The notes under the pieces are model-generated. The model saw nothing but the letters and a program-made list of their open reading frames with translations. It did not search any database and was not told the origin of the DNA. A DNA stretch of 64,000 bases from Saprospiraceae bacterium (lineage in GTDB: Bacteria > Bacteroidota > Bacteroidia > Chitinophagales > Saprospiraceae): NCBI GenBank assembly GCA_016712145.1, contig JADJRO010000003.1, forward strand, positions 558,001 through 622,000, in the 5' to 3' direction. The position numbers and the translations under genes are program-made. Positions 1-8,859 of the stretch are shown here, piece after piece (the first letter of the stretch is position 1; each line of letters starts with the position of its first letter).

Positions 1-206
1 CTATTTTAGGTATCAGTTCTGAAACCATTTACAATCTGCTGACAGTAGATTCAAAATATTTAACCACAAAGAAACAGTTACCGGAATTGTTGCGCACACT
101 CCAGTTGGATGTCGTGATGACACTGGGAGCTGGTGATCTGGATATGATGCAAAATGAAATTAAACATGCAATTTTTGAGAAGGCAGCCATAACTAATTTA
201 CTATGA
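1..206 (+). CDS. murC: UDP-N-acetylmuramate--L-alanine ligase, C-terminal end (partial)
   Basis: Open from the left edge of the window (first full codon at base 3) to TGA at 204-206. The last residues read DVVMTLGAGDLD followed by a short amphipathic tail, which is the C-terminal motif of MurC (Mur ligase domain 3, the GAGD loop). MurC adds L-alanine to UDP-MurNAc in cytoplasmic peptidoglycan precursor synthesis. The stop overlaps the ftsQ start (ATGA), which supports one translationally coupled division/cell-wall operon. Only about 67 codons are visible, so the call rests on the GAGD motif and on the position before ftsQ-ftsA-ftsZ. Confidence 0.85.
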   Translation, partial: ILGISSETIYNLLTVDSKYLTTKKQLPELLRTLQLDVVMTLGAGDLDMMQNEIKHAIFEKAAITNLL

Positions 207-994
207 ATGGGAGATTAAAAGGCTTGTTGATAATTTGTGTAAACCTGACCATCGTGTTAGCAATTGCTGCATTGTGGATGCAGGCTATTCGTAAACAAAG
301 AAATGAACGATCTGAAGGAATTCGGGTGCAAATAATTTCAGAGACATCAGCAGACACTTTAATTTCTACAAAAGAAGTTTATAGTTGGTTATATACTTTT
401 TATAAAAAAGATCCTCGGAAAATGCCGGTACGAAGTTTAAACCTGGTAAAGCTGGAGGAATTTATAAATAGTCAGGATTTAGTAAAGAGATCTGATATTT
501 ATTTGGATAGCAAAGAGCATTTGAATATAGATATTTATCAACGACATCCAATTATACGGATCAGTGATATCCAGGGAAATCAATATTATTTGGATGAAGA
601 TGGTTATAAAATTCCAGTTTCATTAAAGTATACCTCTCGTGTAATTGTTGCAACCGGCAATTTGTCTGTGGTGTCTGGAAAGTCGCTTGATAAAAAAACG
701 AGAAGTTATTATTCAGGACTTTTGGATGTTGCGAAAGCATTGAAGAAGGACACATTTGCAAATTCATTGATCGAACAAATTTATTTAGATGAAAACGGTG
801 AATTTACATTGATACCTAAAATCGGAAATGAACGGATTTTTCTTGGAAATTCAGAAATACTTGAAGATAAATTGATGAGATTAAAATTGTTCTATAAGGA
901 GAATATGGGCAGGCAAGGTTGGAATGTTTATCAATTAGTCAATCTTAAATTTAAAGGGCAAGTCATAGGAAAAAAATTACAGCAAGAGAGCTGA
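203..994 (+). CDS. ftsQ: Cell division protein FtsQ
   Basis: A 263-residue bitopic protein. A short cytoplasmic N-terminus (MNGRLKG) is followed by one membrane segment at about residues 7-27 and a periplasmic part containing the POTRA/FtsQ-type region (SREVYSWL-like helix, then RHPIIRISD and the YYLDEDG turn near residues 113-135). FtsQ links the early and late divisome proteins. Sequence conservation is low, as usual for this family; the order murC-ftsQ-ftsA-ftsZ is the strongest evidence. The ATG overlaps the murC stop by 4 bp, fixing the start. Length is normal for Bacteroidota FtsQ. Confidence 0.9.
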   Translation: MNGRLKGLLIICVNLTIVLAIAALWMQAIRKQRNERSEGIRVQIISETSADTLISTKEVYSWLYTFYKKDPRKMPVRSLNLVKLEEFINSQDLVKRSDIYLDSKEHLNIDIYQRHPIIRISDIQGNQYYLDEDGYKIPVSLKYTSRVIVATGNLSVVSGKSLDKKTRSYYSGLLDVAKALKKDTFANSLIEQIYLDENGEFTLIPKIGNERIFLGNSEILEDKLMRLKLFYKENMGRQGWNVYQLVNLKFKGQVIGKKLQQES

Positions 995-1023
995 ACTTAT
1001 ATTAATAAATTAAAATTTGTATT

Positions 1024-2394
1024 ATGGAAACCATACTCAATCCGAATCCTGAAATCGTAGTTGCACTGAACATCGGTTCAAACAAAGTGCTTGCAATTGT
1101 CGGCAAGAAAAACATCCTCGGTAAAATGGAAATATTGGGTTCAGGAAAAGCACCCTGTGATGGAGTTGTTCGTGGAGTTGTAACCAATATTGATAAAACA
1201 GCTAAAGCAATTGGGGATGCAATTGATCTTGCTGAGAAAAAATCAAAGCAATTGATTGAATCTGTTTTTGTTGGGATTGCAGGAGATCACATAAAAAGTA
1301 TGCACCATCAGGGTGTTTTATATCGGGACGATCCTAAAAAAGAGATAACACAAGAAGACATTGACCGACTCAGTCAGGATATGTATAAAATTCCATTGGC
1401 ACATGGTGATAAAATTTTACACGTCTTACCACAAGAGTTTTTAGTAGATCATAATGATCCTTGCATGGACCCAATTGGAATGTCTGGTTCTAGACTGGAA
1501 TCAAATTTTCATATCATAACAGCAAATTCAGATGCCTTAGAAAATTTGATGCGTGCAGTGGATAAAGCGGGCTTAAGTGTATCCGGATTCATATTGGAAT
1601 CTTTGGCTACTGCGGATGCGGTTTTGTCAAAAGAAGAAAAAGCAGGAGGCGTTGTATTGGTTGATATGGGGGGAGGAACTACTGAAGTTTCAATTCACCT
1701 TGAAGGAATTATCCGATATACATCTGTGATTCCTTTAGGATCCAATGTAATTACGAAAGATATAAAAGTTGGATGCAGTGTGTTGCCTGAGCAAGCTGAA
1801 AAATTAAAAGTTCGTTTTGGATCAGCCTTGGCTGATGAAATAGTGGATAACCGTGTGATTACAATACCAGGACTCATGGGGCGCGAGCCAAAAGAAATTT
1901 CAGAGAAAAATTTAGCACGAATTATTCAATCTCGCGTAGAGGAATTATTTGAATATGTAATGTGGGAAATCAGACGCAGTGGTTTTGAAAACAGTTTGAT
2001 TGCCGGTATGGTATTGACAGGAGGAGGTTCAAAATTAAGAGATATTGAATTGTTGGCCGAATTGCAAACCGGTCTTTCTACCCGGATTGGCGAACCACTT
2101 GAAAATAAAATTTCCTTGTTTGACCAGGAATATGCACATCCATCCTATGCAACCGCGATTGGGATTTTGTCGGATGCCCTTAAAAGAGTCACTCCACATC
2201 TCCCGGTAGAAATACCCGAACGAAAGTCTACCGCAGAGATTATGGATCTCCAGGAAGATGACGAGCCGGTATTTGCCGAATTGGAACCCAATACAAACCA
2301 GTCTAAAGAACTCAGTTGGATGGGAAAAATCAATACAAAAATCAAAGATTCCCTCTTTACCTTTTTCAAAGAGAACCCGGACAATGAGTTTTAA
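1024..2394 (+). CDS. ftsA: Cell division protein FtsA
   Basis: 456 residues of the actin-like ATPase that tethers FtsZ to the membrane. Visible family features are the N-terminal phosphate-1 region (VALNIGSNKVLAIVG, residues 13-27), the SHS2/1C subdomain (VFVGIAGDHIKS), the phosphate-2 motif VDMGGGTTEVS near residue 214, and the adenosine motif LTGGGSKL near residue 335. The C-terminus carries a linker and a final helix (SLFTFFKE) suited to membrane binding. It lies 29 bp after ftsQ in the same direction. Length is slightly above the typical 420 residues because of the C-terminal linker. Confidence 0.97.
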   Translation: METILNPNPEIVVALNIGSNKVLAIVGKKNILGKMEILGSGKAPCDGVVRGVVTNIDKTAKAIGDAIDLAEKKSKQLIESVFVGIAGDHIKSMHHQGVLYRDDPKKEITQEDIDRLSQDMYKIPLAHGDKILHVLPQEFLVDHNDPCMDPIGMSGSRLESNFHIITANSDALENLMRAVDKAGLSVSGFILESLATADAVLSKEEKAGGVVLVDMGGGTTEVSIHLEGIIRYTSVIPLGSNVITKDIKVGCSVLPEQAEKLKVRFGSALADEIVDNRVITIPGLMGREPKEISEKNLARIIQSRVEELFEYVMWEIRRSGFENSLIAGMVLTGGGSKLRDIELLAELQTGLSTRIGEPLENKISLFDQEYAHPSYATAIGILSDALKRVTPHLPVEIPERKSTAEIMDLQEDDEPVFAELEPNTNQSKELSWMGKINTKIKDSLFTFFKENPDNEF

Positions 2395-2459
2395 TTTTAA
2401 AAATAAATTATATATAAAAAAAAACAATAATTTATTTTTATTTTTAATATGTAATTGTA

Positions 2460-2467
2460 TATCTTTA
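2460..2467 (+). promoter_or_regulatory. Candidate -7 box upstream of ftsZ
   Basis: The 102-bp gap between ftsA and the ftsZ start is extremely AT rich and contains TATCTTTA, a 7 of 8 match to the Bacteroidota -7 consensus TAnnTTTG, 30 bp before the preferred ftsZ ATG at 2497. No clear -33 TTTG is seen. This would give ftsZ its own promoter in addition to readthrough; weak evidence. Confidence 0.3.
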
Positions 2468-2496
2468 CACCACAAACAGATATTGAAAAATATAAT

Positions 2497-3603
2497 ATGA
2501 GTATCGGTTCTATCATCAAAGTCATCGGAGTAGGGGGTGGAGGAACAAATGCCGTTACGCATATGTACAGCCAGGGAATTCGTGGGGTCGATTTTGCAAT
2601 CTGCAATACAGACCAACAGTCCTTGGATATCAGTCCGGTACCTGTTAAAATTCAATTAGGACCTTTATTAACTGTCGGACGGGGAGCTGGAAACAATCCC
2701 GAAGTCGGCAAACAGGCTTGCCTTGAATCTGTGGAAGACCTGAAAACATTCCTGCAAGGGGACACTAAAATGCTGTTCATTACTGCTGGAATGGGTGGGG
2801 GTACTGGCACAGGTGCTGCGCCCATTTTGTCAAAGATTGCACGTGAATTGGGCATTCTTACGGTTGGGATCATTACATTGCCCTTTTTATTTGAGGGACC
2901 CAGAAGGGGAAGATTAGCCCATGATGGCCTTGAGCAATTGAAGCAAAATGTTGATGCCCTTATAGTAGTATCTAATAACAAACTTCGGGAAATGTATGGC
3001 AATTTGCCAATGTCCAGTGCATTTAGTCATGCAGACAATGTACTTGCCATTGCAGCAAAAGGAATTGCAGAAATCATTACGGTTCCAGGTTATATCAATG
3101 TAGATTTTGAAGATGTCAATTTTGTAATGAAGGATAGCGGAGTAGCTATCATGGGTTCAGCAGTTGCTGGAGGAGAAGATAGAGCCCGCAAAGTGGTAGA
3201 AAGTGCATTGAATTCACCGCTTTTGGAAGATAATGACATTCGGGGAGCGAAACATATCTTATTAAATATAACTACCGGCAGAAATCCAGAAATTACAATG
3301 GACGAAGTTGGAGAAATCACTGAATATATTCAACAAGAAGCTGGCTATGAAACCGATTTGATATGGGGTTCTTGTGTAGATGACAGTTTGAATGACCAGA
3401 TCAGTATTACCTTAATTGCAACAGGTTTTGGAGCCGGATACAAAGACCGGAATTCACAATCGAATGCACTAAAAATAGATTTAGATCAAGAAGAACATGG
3501 CGCTTCAGAACTTTTTGAAGATGTTGCCAGCGCACATGTTTTTGATTTTGAAGATTCAGATGATTTGCAAACTAAAAAAAATAAACTCGCCTTCTTTATT
3601 TGA
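2497..3603 (+). CDS. ftsZ: Cell division protein FtsZ, core domain (tail out of frame)
   Basis: Tubulin-like GTPase forming the Z ring. The ATG at 2497 gives MSIGSIIKVIGVGGGGTNA, the expected FtsZ N-terminus; the upstream in-frame TTG codon at 2455 would add 14 unrelated residues and lies in the candidate promoter. The tubulin signature GGGTGTG is at residues 100-106 and the T7-loop region NVDFEDVNFVMKDSGVAIMG follows. The GTPase and C-terminal subdomains are complete through ISITLIATGF. After QTKKN the frame ends at 3603, immediately after an A8 run (3574-3581). The missing linker and conserved C-terminal peptide are encoded in the next frame (3576-3889). Confidence 0.97.
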   Translation: MSIGSIIKVIGVGGGGTNAVTHMYSQGIRGVDFAICNTDQQSLDISPVPVKIQLGPLLTVGRGAGNNPEVGKQACLESVEDLKTFLQGDTKMLFITAGMGGGTGTGAAPILSKIARELGILTVGIITLPFLFEGPRRGRLAHDGLEQLKQNVDALIVVSNNKLREMYGNLPMSSAFSHADNVLAIAAKGIAEIITVPGYINVDFEDVNFVMKDSGVAIMGSAVAGGEDRARKVVESALNSPLLEDNDIRGAKHILLNITTGRNPEITMDEVGEITEYIQQEAGYETDLIWGSCVDDSLNDQISITLIATGFGAGYKDRNSQSNALKIDLDQEEHGASELFEDVASAHVFDFEDSDDLQTKKNKLAFFI

Positions 3604-3889
3604 TATGGGTGCAAATTCCTTCAATCATTTTAAGAAGAAAGAAGAACCTGTAAATCCTATATTAAACATAAGAAATCCTGGTTACAATAACCAAAGACCT
3701 GCGTTAACAGATGTAAAAAATTTGTCAGAAGCAGAAAACATTCCAGCATACGAACGAAGGAACGTACGTCTGGATAATTTGAATCATTCCTCTGAACTCA
3801 ACACGTCCAGAATTAAAATGGTCATGGATGAGGACAATAAGCCGGAAATCCGGGAGGAAAATTCATTCCTTCACGATAATGTCGATTAA
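3576..3889 (+). CDS. ftsZ: FtsZ C-terminal linker and FtsA-binding tail, displaced by one base
   Basis: This frame, open through the end of the FtsZ core, encodes about 104 residues: INSPSLFDMGANSFNHFKKK, a charged linker, then AENIPAYERRNVRL near the end. The IPAYERRNV peptide matches the conserved FtsZ C-terminal peptide of Bacteroidota that binds FtsA. An independent short gene could be called from ATG 3605, but the content says it is the missing FtsZ tail. Removing one A from the A8 run at 3574-3581 joins it to the core and gives about 463 residues, a normal length. Either an assembly indel or slippage at the A run explains this. Confidence 0.85.
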
Positions 3890-3932
3890 AGATGCTTCGT
3901 CTTTTCATACCTTTTCATGAGATTGGTTTATT

Positions 3933-3963
3933 GGTCCGGATGCTAGTCCGGACCTTTTTTTTT
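3933..3963 (+). terminator. Intrinsic terminator after ftsZ
   Basis: GGTCCGGA, a 6-nt loop (tgctag) and TCCGGACC form a perfect 8-bp GC-rich stem followed by T9. It lies 43 bp downstream of the displaced ftsZ tail stop and closes the murC-ftsQ-ftsA-ftsZ transcription unit, which supports the tail being transcribed with ftsZ. Confidence 0.93.
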
Positions 3964-4058
3964 GTAGAAAATTCAAGATTTTAGCAGGTTCAAAGCAACC
4001 TTTTCTGGCTACCTTCGTAATCTATATTGACAAGTTTATATTATTTAAAATTTCATTT

Positions 4059-5426
4059 ATGAAGCACTTAAAGACCTTATTTTTAGTACTGATTTCATCT
4101 TTTACCTTATTTAGCCAGGCCCAGGTTTATAAAATTGTAGGGACTGTCTACAATACAAATAAAGAGGTAGTCGCTGATTGGCCTGTAGTAATTATTGATG
4201 CCAGCGGGGTTGCTGTAAAATTACAAACGGATCCAAATGGCAATTATGAGTATAAATTTGAATTAAACCAAAACCGCTTGCAGGTTTACCAAATTCAAGT
4301 GGTAGATCCGTGCCAGCCTCAGGCGCTGATCCAAAAAGCAGTTGCCAAAGTGGGTGAAGAGCGTTTTGATTTTGTGATCTGTGCAAAAAACACTCCTGGA
4401 GGAACTCCCTGTGATGGTAAATTCACTTTTTCGGTAAATCAAGATGGTTGGACAGAATTTCATGTCACCACGCTATACAGTGATGCAAAGTATTATTGGG
4501 ATTTTGGAGATGGGCAATCCGGAGAAGGAGCTGACATAAAGCATCAATACGGTCGCCCAGGTACTTACGAGGTTACATTAGTAATAGCAACACCAACTTG
4601 TAAGTCAAGAATTAGTCTGAAAGTAGATGTTAAATTTCCAGTACCTCCCAATCCAACTACAAATTGGACAAATAACTGTTGTGGAAAGGTCAATATTTCA
4701 AGTATCCCAAATCCATCAGGTTCAAGTCCAAATAGTTTTATTTTTAATGCAGGTTTTGATTTTAAAGCAACCGATATCCGTTGGGATTTTGGTGATGGTA
4801 CCGGCGAATCAGGTATCGATGTAAAACATACCTATGCCCGGGAAGGAAAATACCTGGTAACTACAACAATTAAGGGTGAATTGTGCACGGTTATACTTAA
4901 CACTTGGATTCATGTAAATGGCATCGTTACACCACCGAATCCATGCAATATTGATTTTGTTTTTTCAACGGATAATTTGTCAGCTAAATTCCAAGCAGAT
5001 CTAAAAGGAGCTAAAGCAGATAAAATTTCATGGGATTTTGGTGATGGAAGCAATGCATCAGATTTAGTTACTTCACACACCTATGCAAAAGAAGGAGAAT
5101 ATAAAGTAACCTTGTATGCCTCAATAAATGGGGTTGTTTGTCAAATTACAAAAGTTATTAAAGTTGGAACCAGAATAAATCCAAATCCTTGCAACATAGA
5201 TTTTAATTTTTCAACGGATAATTTGTCAGCTAAATTTCAAGCAGATCTAAAAGGCGGTAAAGCAGATAAAATTTCTTGGGATTTTGGTGATGGTAATTAT
5301 TCTTCAGATTTAAATACAAGTCACACATATAAAGACGCTGGTGAATATAAAAGTCACGTTGTATGTTTCTATAAATGGGATTGTGTGTCAAATCACCAAA
5401 CTTGTAAAAGTAGGATCAAGGGTTGA
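4059..5426 (+). CDS. PKD-repeat secreted protein, N-terminal part (frameshifted)
   Basis: Begins with a signal peptide (MKHLKTLFLVLISSFTLFSQ, cleavage after AQA likely) and an N-terminal carboxypeptidase-regulatory-like beta domain (about residues 22-110). Four PKD-type domains follow, each with a W/Y-DFGDG motif and an H-x-Y-x-x-x-G-x-Y strand (for example YYWDFGDGQSG, IRWDFGDGTGE, ISWDFGDGSNA, ISWDFGDGNYS). PKD domains are extracellular beta-sandwich modules of surface proteins. The fourth breaks after GEYK: an extra A in the run 5349-5352 shifts the frame, and the final 25 residues are unrelated. The rest of the protein continues in the next frame to 5946. Enzymatic activity is not apparent; a surface or adhesive role is inferred. 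Confidence 0.85.
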   Translation: MKHLKTLFLVLISSFTLFSQAQVYKIVGTVYNTNKEVVADWPVVIIDASGVAVKLQTDPNGNYEYKFELNQNRLQVYQIQVVDPCQPQALIQKAVAKVGEERFDFVICAKNTPGGTPCDGKFTFSVNQDGWTEFHVTTLYSDAKYYWDFGDGQSGEGADIKHQYGRPGTYEVTLVIATPTCKSRISLKVDVKFPVPPNPTTNWTNNCCGKVNISSIPNPSGSSPNSFIFNAGFDFKATDIRWDFGDGTGESGIDVKHTYAREGKYLVTTTIKGELCTVILNTWIHVNGIVTPPNPCNIDFVFSTDNLSAKFQADLKGAKADKISWDFGDGSNASDLVTSHTYAKEGEYKVTLYASINGVVCQITKVIKVGTRINPNPCNIDFNFSTDNLSAKFQADLKGGKADKISWDFGDGNYSSDLNTSHTYKDAGEYKSHVVCFYKWDCVSNHQTCKSRIKG

Positions 5427-5946
5427 TCCAAATCCTTGTAAGGTAGATTTTAAATTTTCAATAAATAACCTGACTGTTAAGTTTCAGACTGATTTCAATA
5501 ACGCAAAACCCGATAGAGTGTATTGGGATTTTGGCGATGGTACGAACTCAACTGATTTGAGTCCGGTGCATACATTCGGAAAAATTGGAGAATATACGAT
5601 CACACTTAAAGTTTCGATTAATGGTGCCGTTTGTACGATAACTAAAGTAATTAAAGTGGGTACACGGATTAGCACACCCGGAAATGCACTGATCGTTATT
5701 TATGATGTAAGTCCAAATCCAGCAGTAGAAGACATCATGGTTTCTATTAAAAGTAATATTAAAGCTTCTACCACATTGGTTATTGCAGATTTAAGTAACA
5801 ATAATCTTGTGAAGGCAGCTGCAGCTTTGGAAATCGGTGACAATAAAATACCAATGGCGGTAAAAGACTTGAAAGCGGGTACCTACGTGGTGTATCTCTA
5901 CTATAATAATAAAATAGTCTCCCGGTATAAATTTGAAAAAATTTAG
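5341..5946 (+). CDS. PKD-repeat secreted protein, C-terminal part with T9SS sorting domain
   Basis: Continuation of the preceding gene in the +1 frame. It completes the fourth PKD domain (KVTLYVSINGIVCQ, parallel to KVTLYASINGVVCQ in the third), adds a fifth (VYWDFGDGTNST), and ends in a type A T9SS C-terminal domain (YDVSPNPAVEDIMVSI to KAGTYVVYLYYNNKIVSRYK). Such a domain targets cargo for secretion across the outer membrane. Joined with the upstream part by deleting one A near 5350, the product is about 629 residues. A start within this frame would lack a signal peptide, so it is unlikely to be an independent gene. A terminator follows. Confidence 0.85.
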   Translation: MNIKVTLYVSINGIVCQITKLVKVGSRVDPNPCKVDFKFSINNLTVKFQTDFNNAKPDRVYWDFGDGTNSTDLSPVHTFGKIGEYTITLKVSINGAVCTITKVIKVGTRISTPGNALIVIYDVSPNPAVEDIMVSIKSNIKASTTLVIADLSNNNLVKAAAALEIGDNKIPMAVKDLKAGTYVVYLYYNNKIVSRYKFEKI

Positions 5947-5969
5947 AGTTTAAATAAATAGATTAAATC

Positions 5970-6003
5970 AAAGAGCTACCCGCTAGGTAGCTCTTTTTTT
6001 TTC
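5970..6003 (+). terminator. Intrinsic terminator after the PKD protein gene
   Basis: AAAGAGCTACC, loop cgcta, GGTAGCTCTTT form an 11-bp stem followed by a T run extending to 6002. It separates the PKD gene from the ABC exporter gene. Confidence 0.93.
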
Positions 6004-6067
6004 TGGTCATTTATTGGAATGCTCTGTACGCTAAACACTTTACTTATAAAAGTGTTAGTTGCAGTGT

Positions 6068-7846
6068 ATGGCAACTAGACAGAAAATTACTAAAGAAGGA
6101 TTTTTAAAATCTTATCGCATTTTGCGATTTATAAAACCATATCGATGGTATTTTATCATTGGGATGGTTTGTCTGGTCATCAGCAGCTCTATGTTTATGA
6201 TTTTTCCGGCTGCAGCTGGCGAAATGGCAAACACAGCCATTGGTAAAGGGACTTGGAATATACCCGTGAATCAGTTTGGATTAATTTTTCTAGTAATTTT
6301 AATAATTCAAGGGGTACTTTCTTATTTTAGAACAACCTGCTTTGCTGTTGTCAGTGAAAAAGGCATTGCAGATGTTCGATTTGCACTATATGAAAAGCTT
6401 ATTTGTCAGGATCTCAGTTATTTTGAATCTCACCGTGTTGGTGAATTAACCAGCCGACTTACTGCAGATGTCGAGCAGCTTCAAGCAGCTTTTTCAATAA
6501 CGCTTGCAGAATTTATTCGCCAATTGGTTGTTTTAATTAGTGGCGTTTTTATTTTGGCCTGGATGAGTCCGAAATTGGCTCTGATCATGTTGTTGAGTTT
6601 CCCTGTAATCGTGATTGCAAGCATTCTGTTTGGAAGGTATATCCGGGGACTATCCAGAAAGCGGCAGGATAGTTTGGCAAATACCAATATCATTGTAGAA
6701 GAAAGTTTTCAATCATTCCAGACAGTTAAAGCGTTTACAAATGAATTTTTTGAGATAAAAAGATTTTCAAATTCAATTTCAGAAATGATTGCTATTTCAA
6801 TGAATTATGCACGAATGCGTGGTTTGTTTTTCATATTTATCATAACGGTATTGTTTGGAGGTTTGTTTTTTATTTTGTGGGAAGGTGCCATGATGGTTGA
6901 AAAGGGTACAATGCCTGTTGGTGATTTGTTTTCATTTATAATTTATACCGGGATCATTGGAGGTGCCATAGCGGGACTGGGAAATTTATATACGGCACTT
7001 GCAGGATCGATTGGGGCAACTGAGCGTATTCAAGATATTTTAGATCGTCATCAGGAAATTAATATAGAGGATCAGCAATCCATCGAAGAACTGAGATTTA
7101 AAGGCGATGTTTCATTTGAAGATGTTTGTTTTTCATATCCTGGAAGACCAGATTTTCAAGTATTGAAACACATACATTTCGATATTAGCAGTGGTCAACG
7201 CATTGCACTTGTTGGGGCCAGTGGTGCTGGAAAATCAACTTTAATCCAGCTGTTAATGCGGTTTTATAATACCGATAAAGGAGTGATCAAAGTAGATGGC
7301 AAACCAGTTTCAGATTATAATTTAACTGCCTTTAGAAAAAATCTGGCAATAGTACCTCAAGAAATTTTACTTTTTGGAGGAACGATTCGTGAAAATATTT
7401 TATATGGAAAACCAAATGCATCTGAGGAAGAATTAATGGAAGCATGCAGAAAATCAAACTCTTTGGAATTTATTAATTCATTTCCAGATAAATTTGAAAC
7501 CATTGTTGGTGAACGAGGGATCAAGTTAAGTGGTGGTCAAAGACAACGTGTTGCAATTGCGCGTGCAATTTTAAGAAATCCTTCTATTTTAATATTGGAT
7601 GAAGCAACCTCTTCCCTGGATGCAGAAAGCGAGCGACTCGTGCAGGATGCACTTGATAAATTAATGGAAGGACGAACATCCATCTTAATAGCACACAGAC
7701 TCTCTACAATAAAAGATGCGGATTGTATTTATGTATTAAAAAAAGGACAAATTCAGGAAAGCGGCAGCCACGAAGCTTTATTACTAAAACCAAATGGAAT
7801 TTATAAGTCATTGGTAGAATTGCAACTTGAAACGACAGATGTATAA
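6068..7846 (+). CDS. ABC exporter, MsbA/ABCB type (membrane and ATPase domains fused)
   Basis: 592 residues from ATG 6068; a TTG at 6059 in frame is less likely. An ABC transmembrane type-1 domain with six predicted helices (about residues 30-310) is followed by an ATPase domain: A-loop YPGRPDF, Walker A GASGAGKST (about 385), Q-loop VPQEILLFGG, signature LSGGQRQR, Walker B ILILDEATSSLD and the H-loop AHRLSTI. It is a homodimeric half-transporter exporting lipid or drug-like substrates across the inner membrane. The substrate cannot be read from sequence; the family includes MsbA (lipid A flippase). Together with murB, 20 bp downstream, it probably forms one transcript. Confidence 0.93.
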   Translation: MATRQKITKEGFLKSYRILRFIKPYRWYFIIGMVCLVISSSMFMIFPAAAGEMANTAIGKGTWNIPVNQFGLIFLVILIIQGVLSYFRTTCFAVVSEKGIADVRFALYEKLICQDLSYFESHRVGELTSRLTADVEQLQAAFSITLAEFIRQLVVLISGVFILAWMSPKLALIMLLSFPVIVIASILFGRYIRGLSRKRQDSLANTNIIVEESFQSFQTVKAFTNEFFEIKRFSNSISEMIAISMNYARMRGLFFIFIITVLFGGLFFILWEGAMMVEKGTMPVGDLFSFIIYTGIIGGAIAGLGNLYTALAGSIGATERIQDILDRHQEINIEDQQSIEELRFKGDVSFEDVCFSYPGRPDFQVLKHIHFDISSGQRIALVGASGAGKSTLIQLLMRFYNTDKGVIKVDGKPVSDYNLTAFRKNLAIVPQEILLFGGTIRENILYGKPNASEEELMEACRKSNSLEFINSFPDKFETIVGERGIKLSGGQRQRVAIARAILRNPSILILDEATSSLDAESERLVQDALDKLMEGRTSILIAHRLSTIKDADCIYVLKKGQIQESGSHEALLLKPNGIYKSLVELQLETTDV

Positions 7847-7866
7847 GGCTTTTTATAAATTTGAGC

Positions 7867-8859
7867 ATGCATTCATTAAAAGAATATAATAGTTTTGGAA
7901 TAGACGCAGTAAGCAAGGAATTAATTATAATTAAAGATTTAAGTGATATTATTCATACAGATTTTTCAAAACCTTACAAGATTTTAGGTGCAGGAAGCAA
8001 TGTGTTGTTGTTAAGTAATAGTTACGATCGGATTCTGGTCAATGAGTTGAAAGGAATCCAAATAGTAGATGAAACAGACCAAGATGTTACCATTCAGGTT
8101 GCATCAGGTGAAAACTGGCATGAATTTGTAATGTGGTCGGTATCGAAAAATTTTTCAGGGATTGAAAATCTTAGTTTAATTCCAGGTACGGTTGGAGCAG
8201 CACCTGTTCAAAATATTGGCGCCTATGGCGTTGAATTAAAGGATGTGTTGCTGTCAGTAGAAGGATATTTTTTACCACAGAAAACTAAAAAAGTATTCAG
8301 CATTCAGGAATGTGACTTAGGATATAGAAGCAGCCTGTTTAAAACAACATTAAAGAATCAGTTTTTTATAAGCGGGATTACTTTAAAGCTTTCTAAAATT
8401 CCAATCTTTAAATTAGAATATGGAAATCTTAAAGAAACGCTTGCTAAAAAGGGTATTTATAAACCCACAATACAGGATATAAGTATGGCAGTGATCGAAA
8501 TCCGCCAATCGAAATTACCGGATCCTAAAAAAATTGGAAATGCAGGTAGTTTTTTTAAAAACAGTTCCATCCCTAAAATTCAGTTTGATATTTTAAAATC
8601 TAAATTTCCCGAAATGCCGGGTTACCCTGACCATACGGGTTTGGTTAAACTTTCATCCGGATGGCTTATTGAACAATGTGGCTGGAAAGGCAAGCAGTTG
8701 AATCAGGCCGCTTGTTACGAAAAACAGGCATTGGTATTAGTTAACTTAGGTCAGGCAACCGGACAGGACATTCTCCAATTGGCAAATAAAATTCAAGGGG
8801 ATGTTTTTTTAAAGTTTGGTCTGCATTTGGAGCCGGAAGTGAATTTATGGTATAATTGA
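7867..8859 (+). CDS. murB: UDP-N-acetylenolpyruvoylglucosamine reductase (MurB)
   Basis: FAD-dependent enzyme that reduces UDP-GlcNAc-enolpyruvate to UDP-MurNAc in the cytoplasm. From ATG 7867 it reads MHSLKEYNSFGI, the typical LxxYNTF start. Family motifs are LGAGSNVLLL (FAD binding), IPGTVGAAPVQNIGAYGVE, LGYRSSLFK, the GNAGSFFKN segment carrying the catalytic Ser, SGWLIEQCGWKGK, and the C-terminal LEPEVNLW with the catalytic Glu. About 330 residues, matching the longer type I enzyme. A TTG at 7861 in frame is a weaker start. Confidence 0.96.
   Translation: MHSLKEYNSFGIDAVSKELIIIKDLSDIIHTDFSKPYKILGAGSNVLLLSNSYDRILVNELKGIQIVDETDQDVTIQVASGENWHEFVMWSVSKNFSGIENLSLIPGTVGAAPVQNIGAYGVELKDVLLSVEGYFLPQKTKKVFSIQECDLGYRSSLFKTTLKNQFFISGITLKLSKIPIFKLEYGNLKETLAKKGIYKPTIQDISMAVIEIRQSKLPDPKKIGNAGSFFKNSSIPKIQFDILKSKFPEMPGYPDHTGLVKLSSGWLIEQCGWKGKQLNQAACYEKQALVLVNLGQATGQDILQLANKIQGDVFLKFGLHLEPEVNLWYN

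Noticed and set aside
2455..2496. Earlier in-frame TTG start for ftsZ
   Set aside because: It adds residues unlike any FtsZ N-terminus and overlaps a likely promoter; ATG 2497 gives the standard start.
7856..7863. TAAATTTG matching the -7 consensus before murB
   Set aside because: It ends 3 bp before the murB ATG, leaving no room for a transcript start and leader; murB is probably cotranscribed with the exporter.
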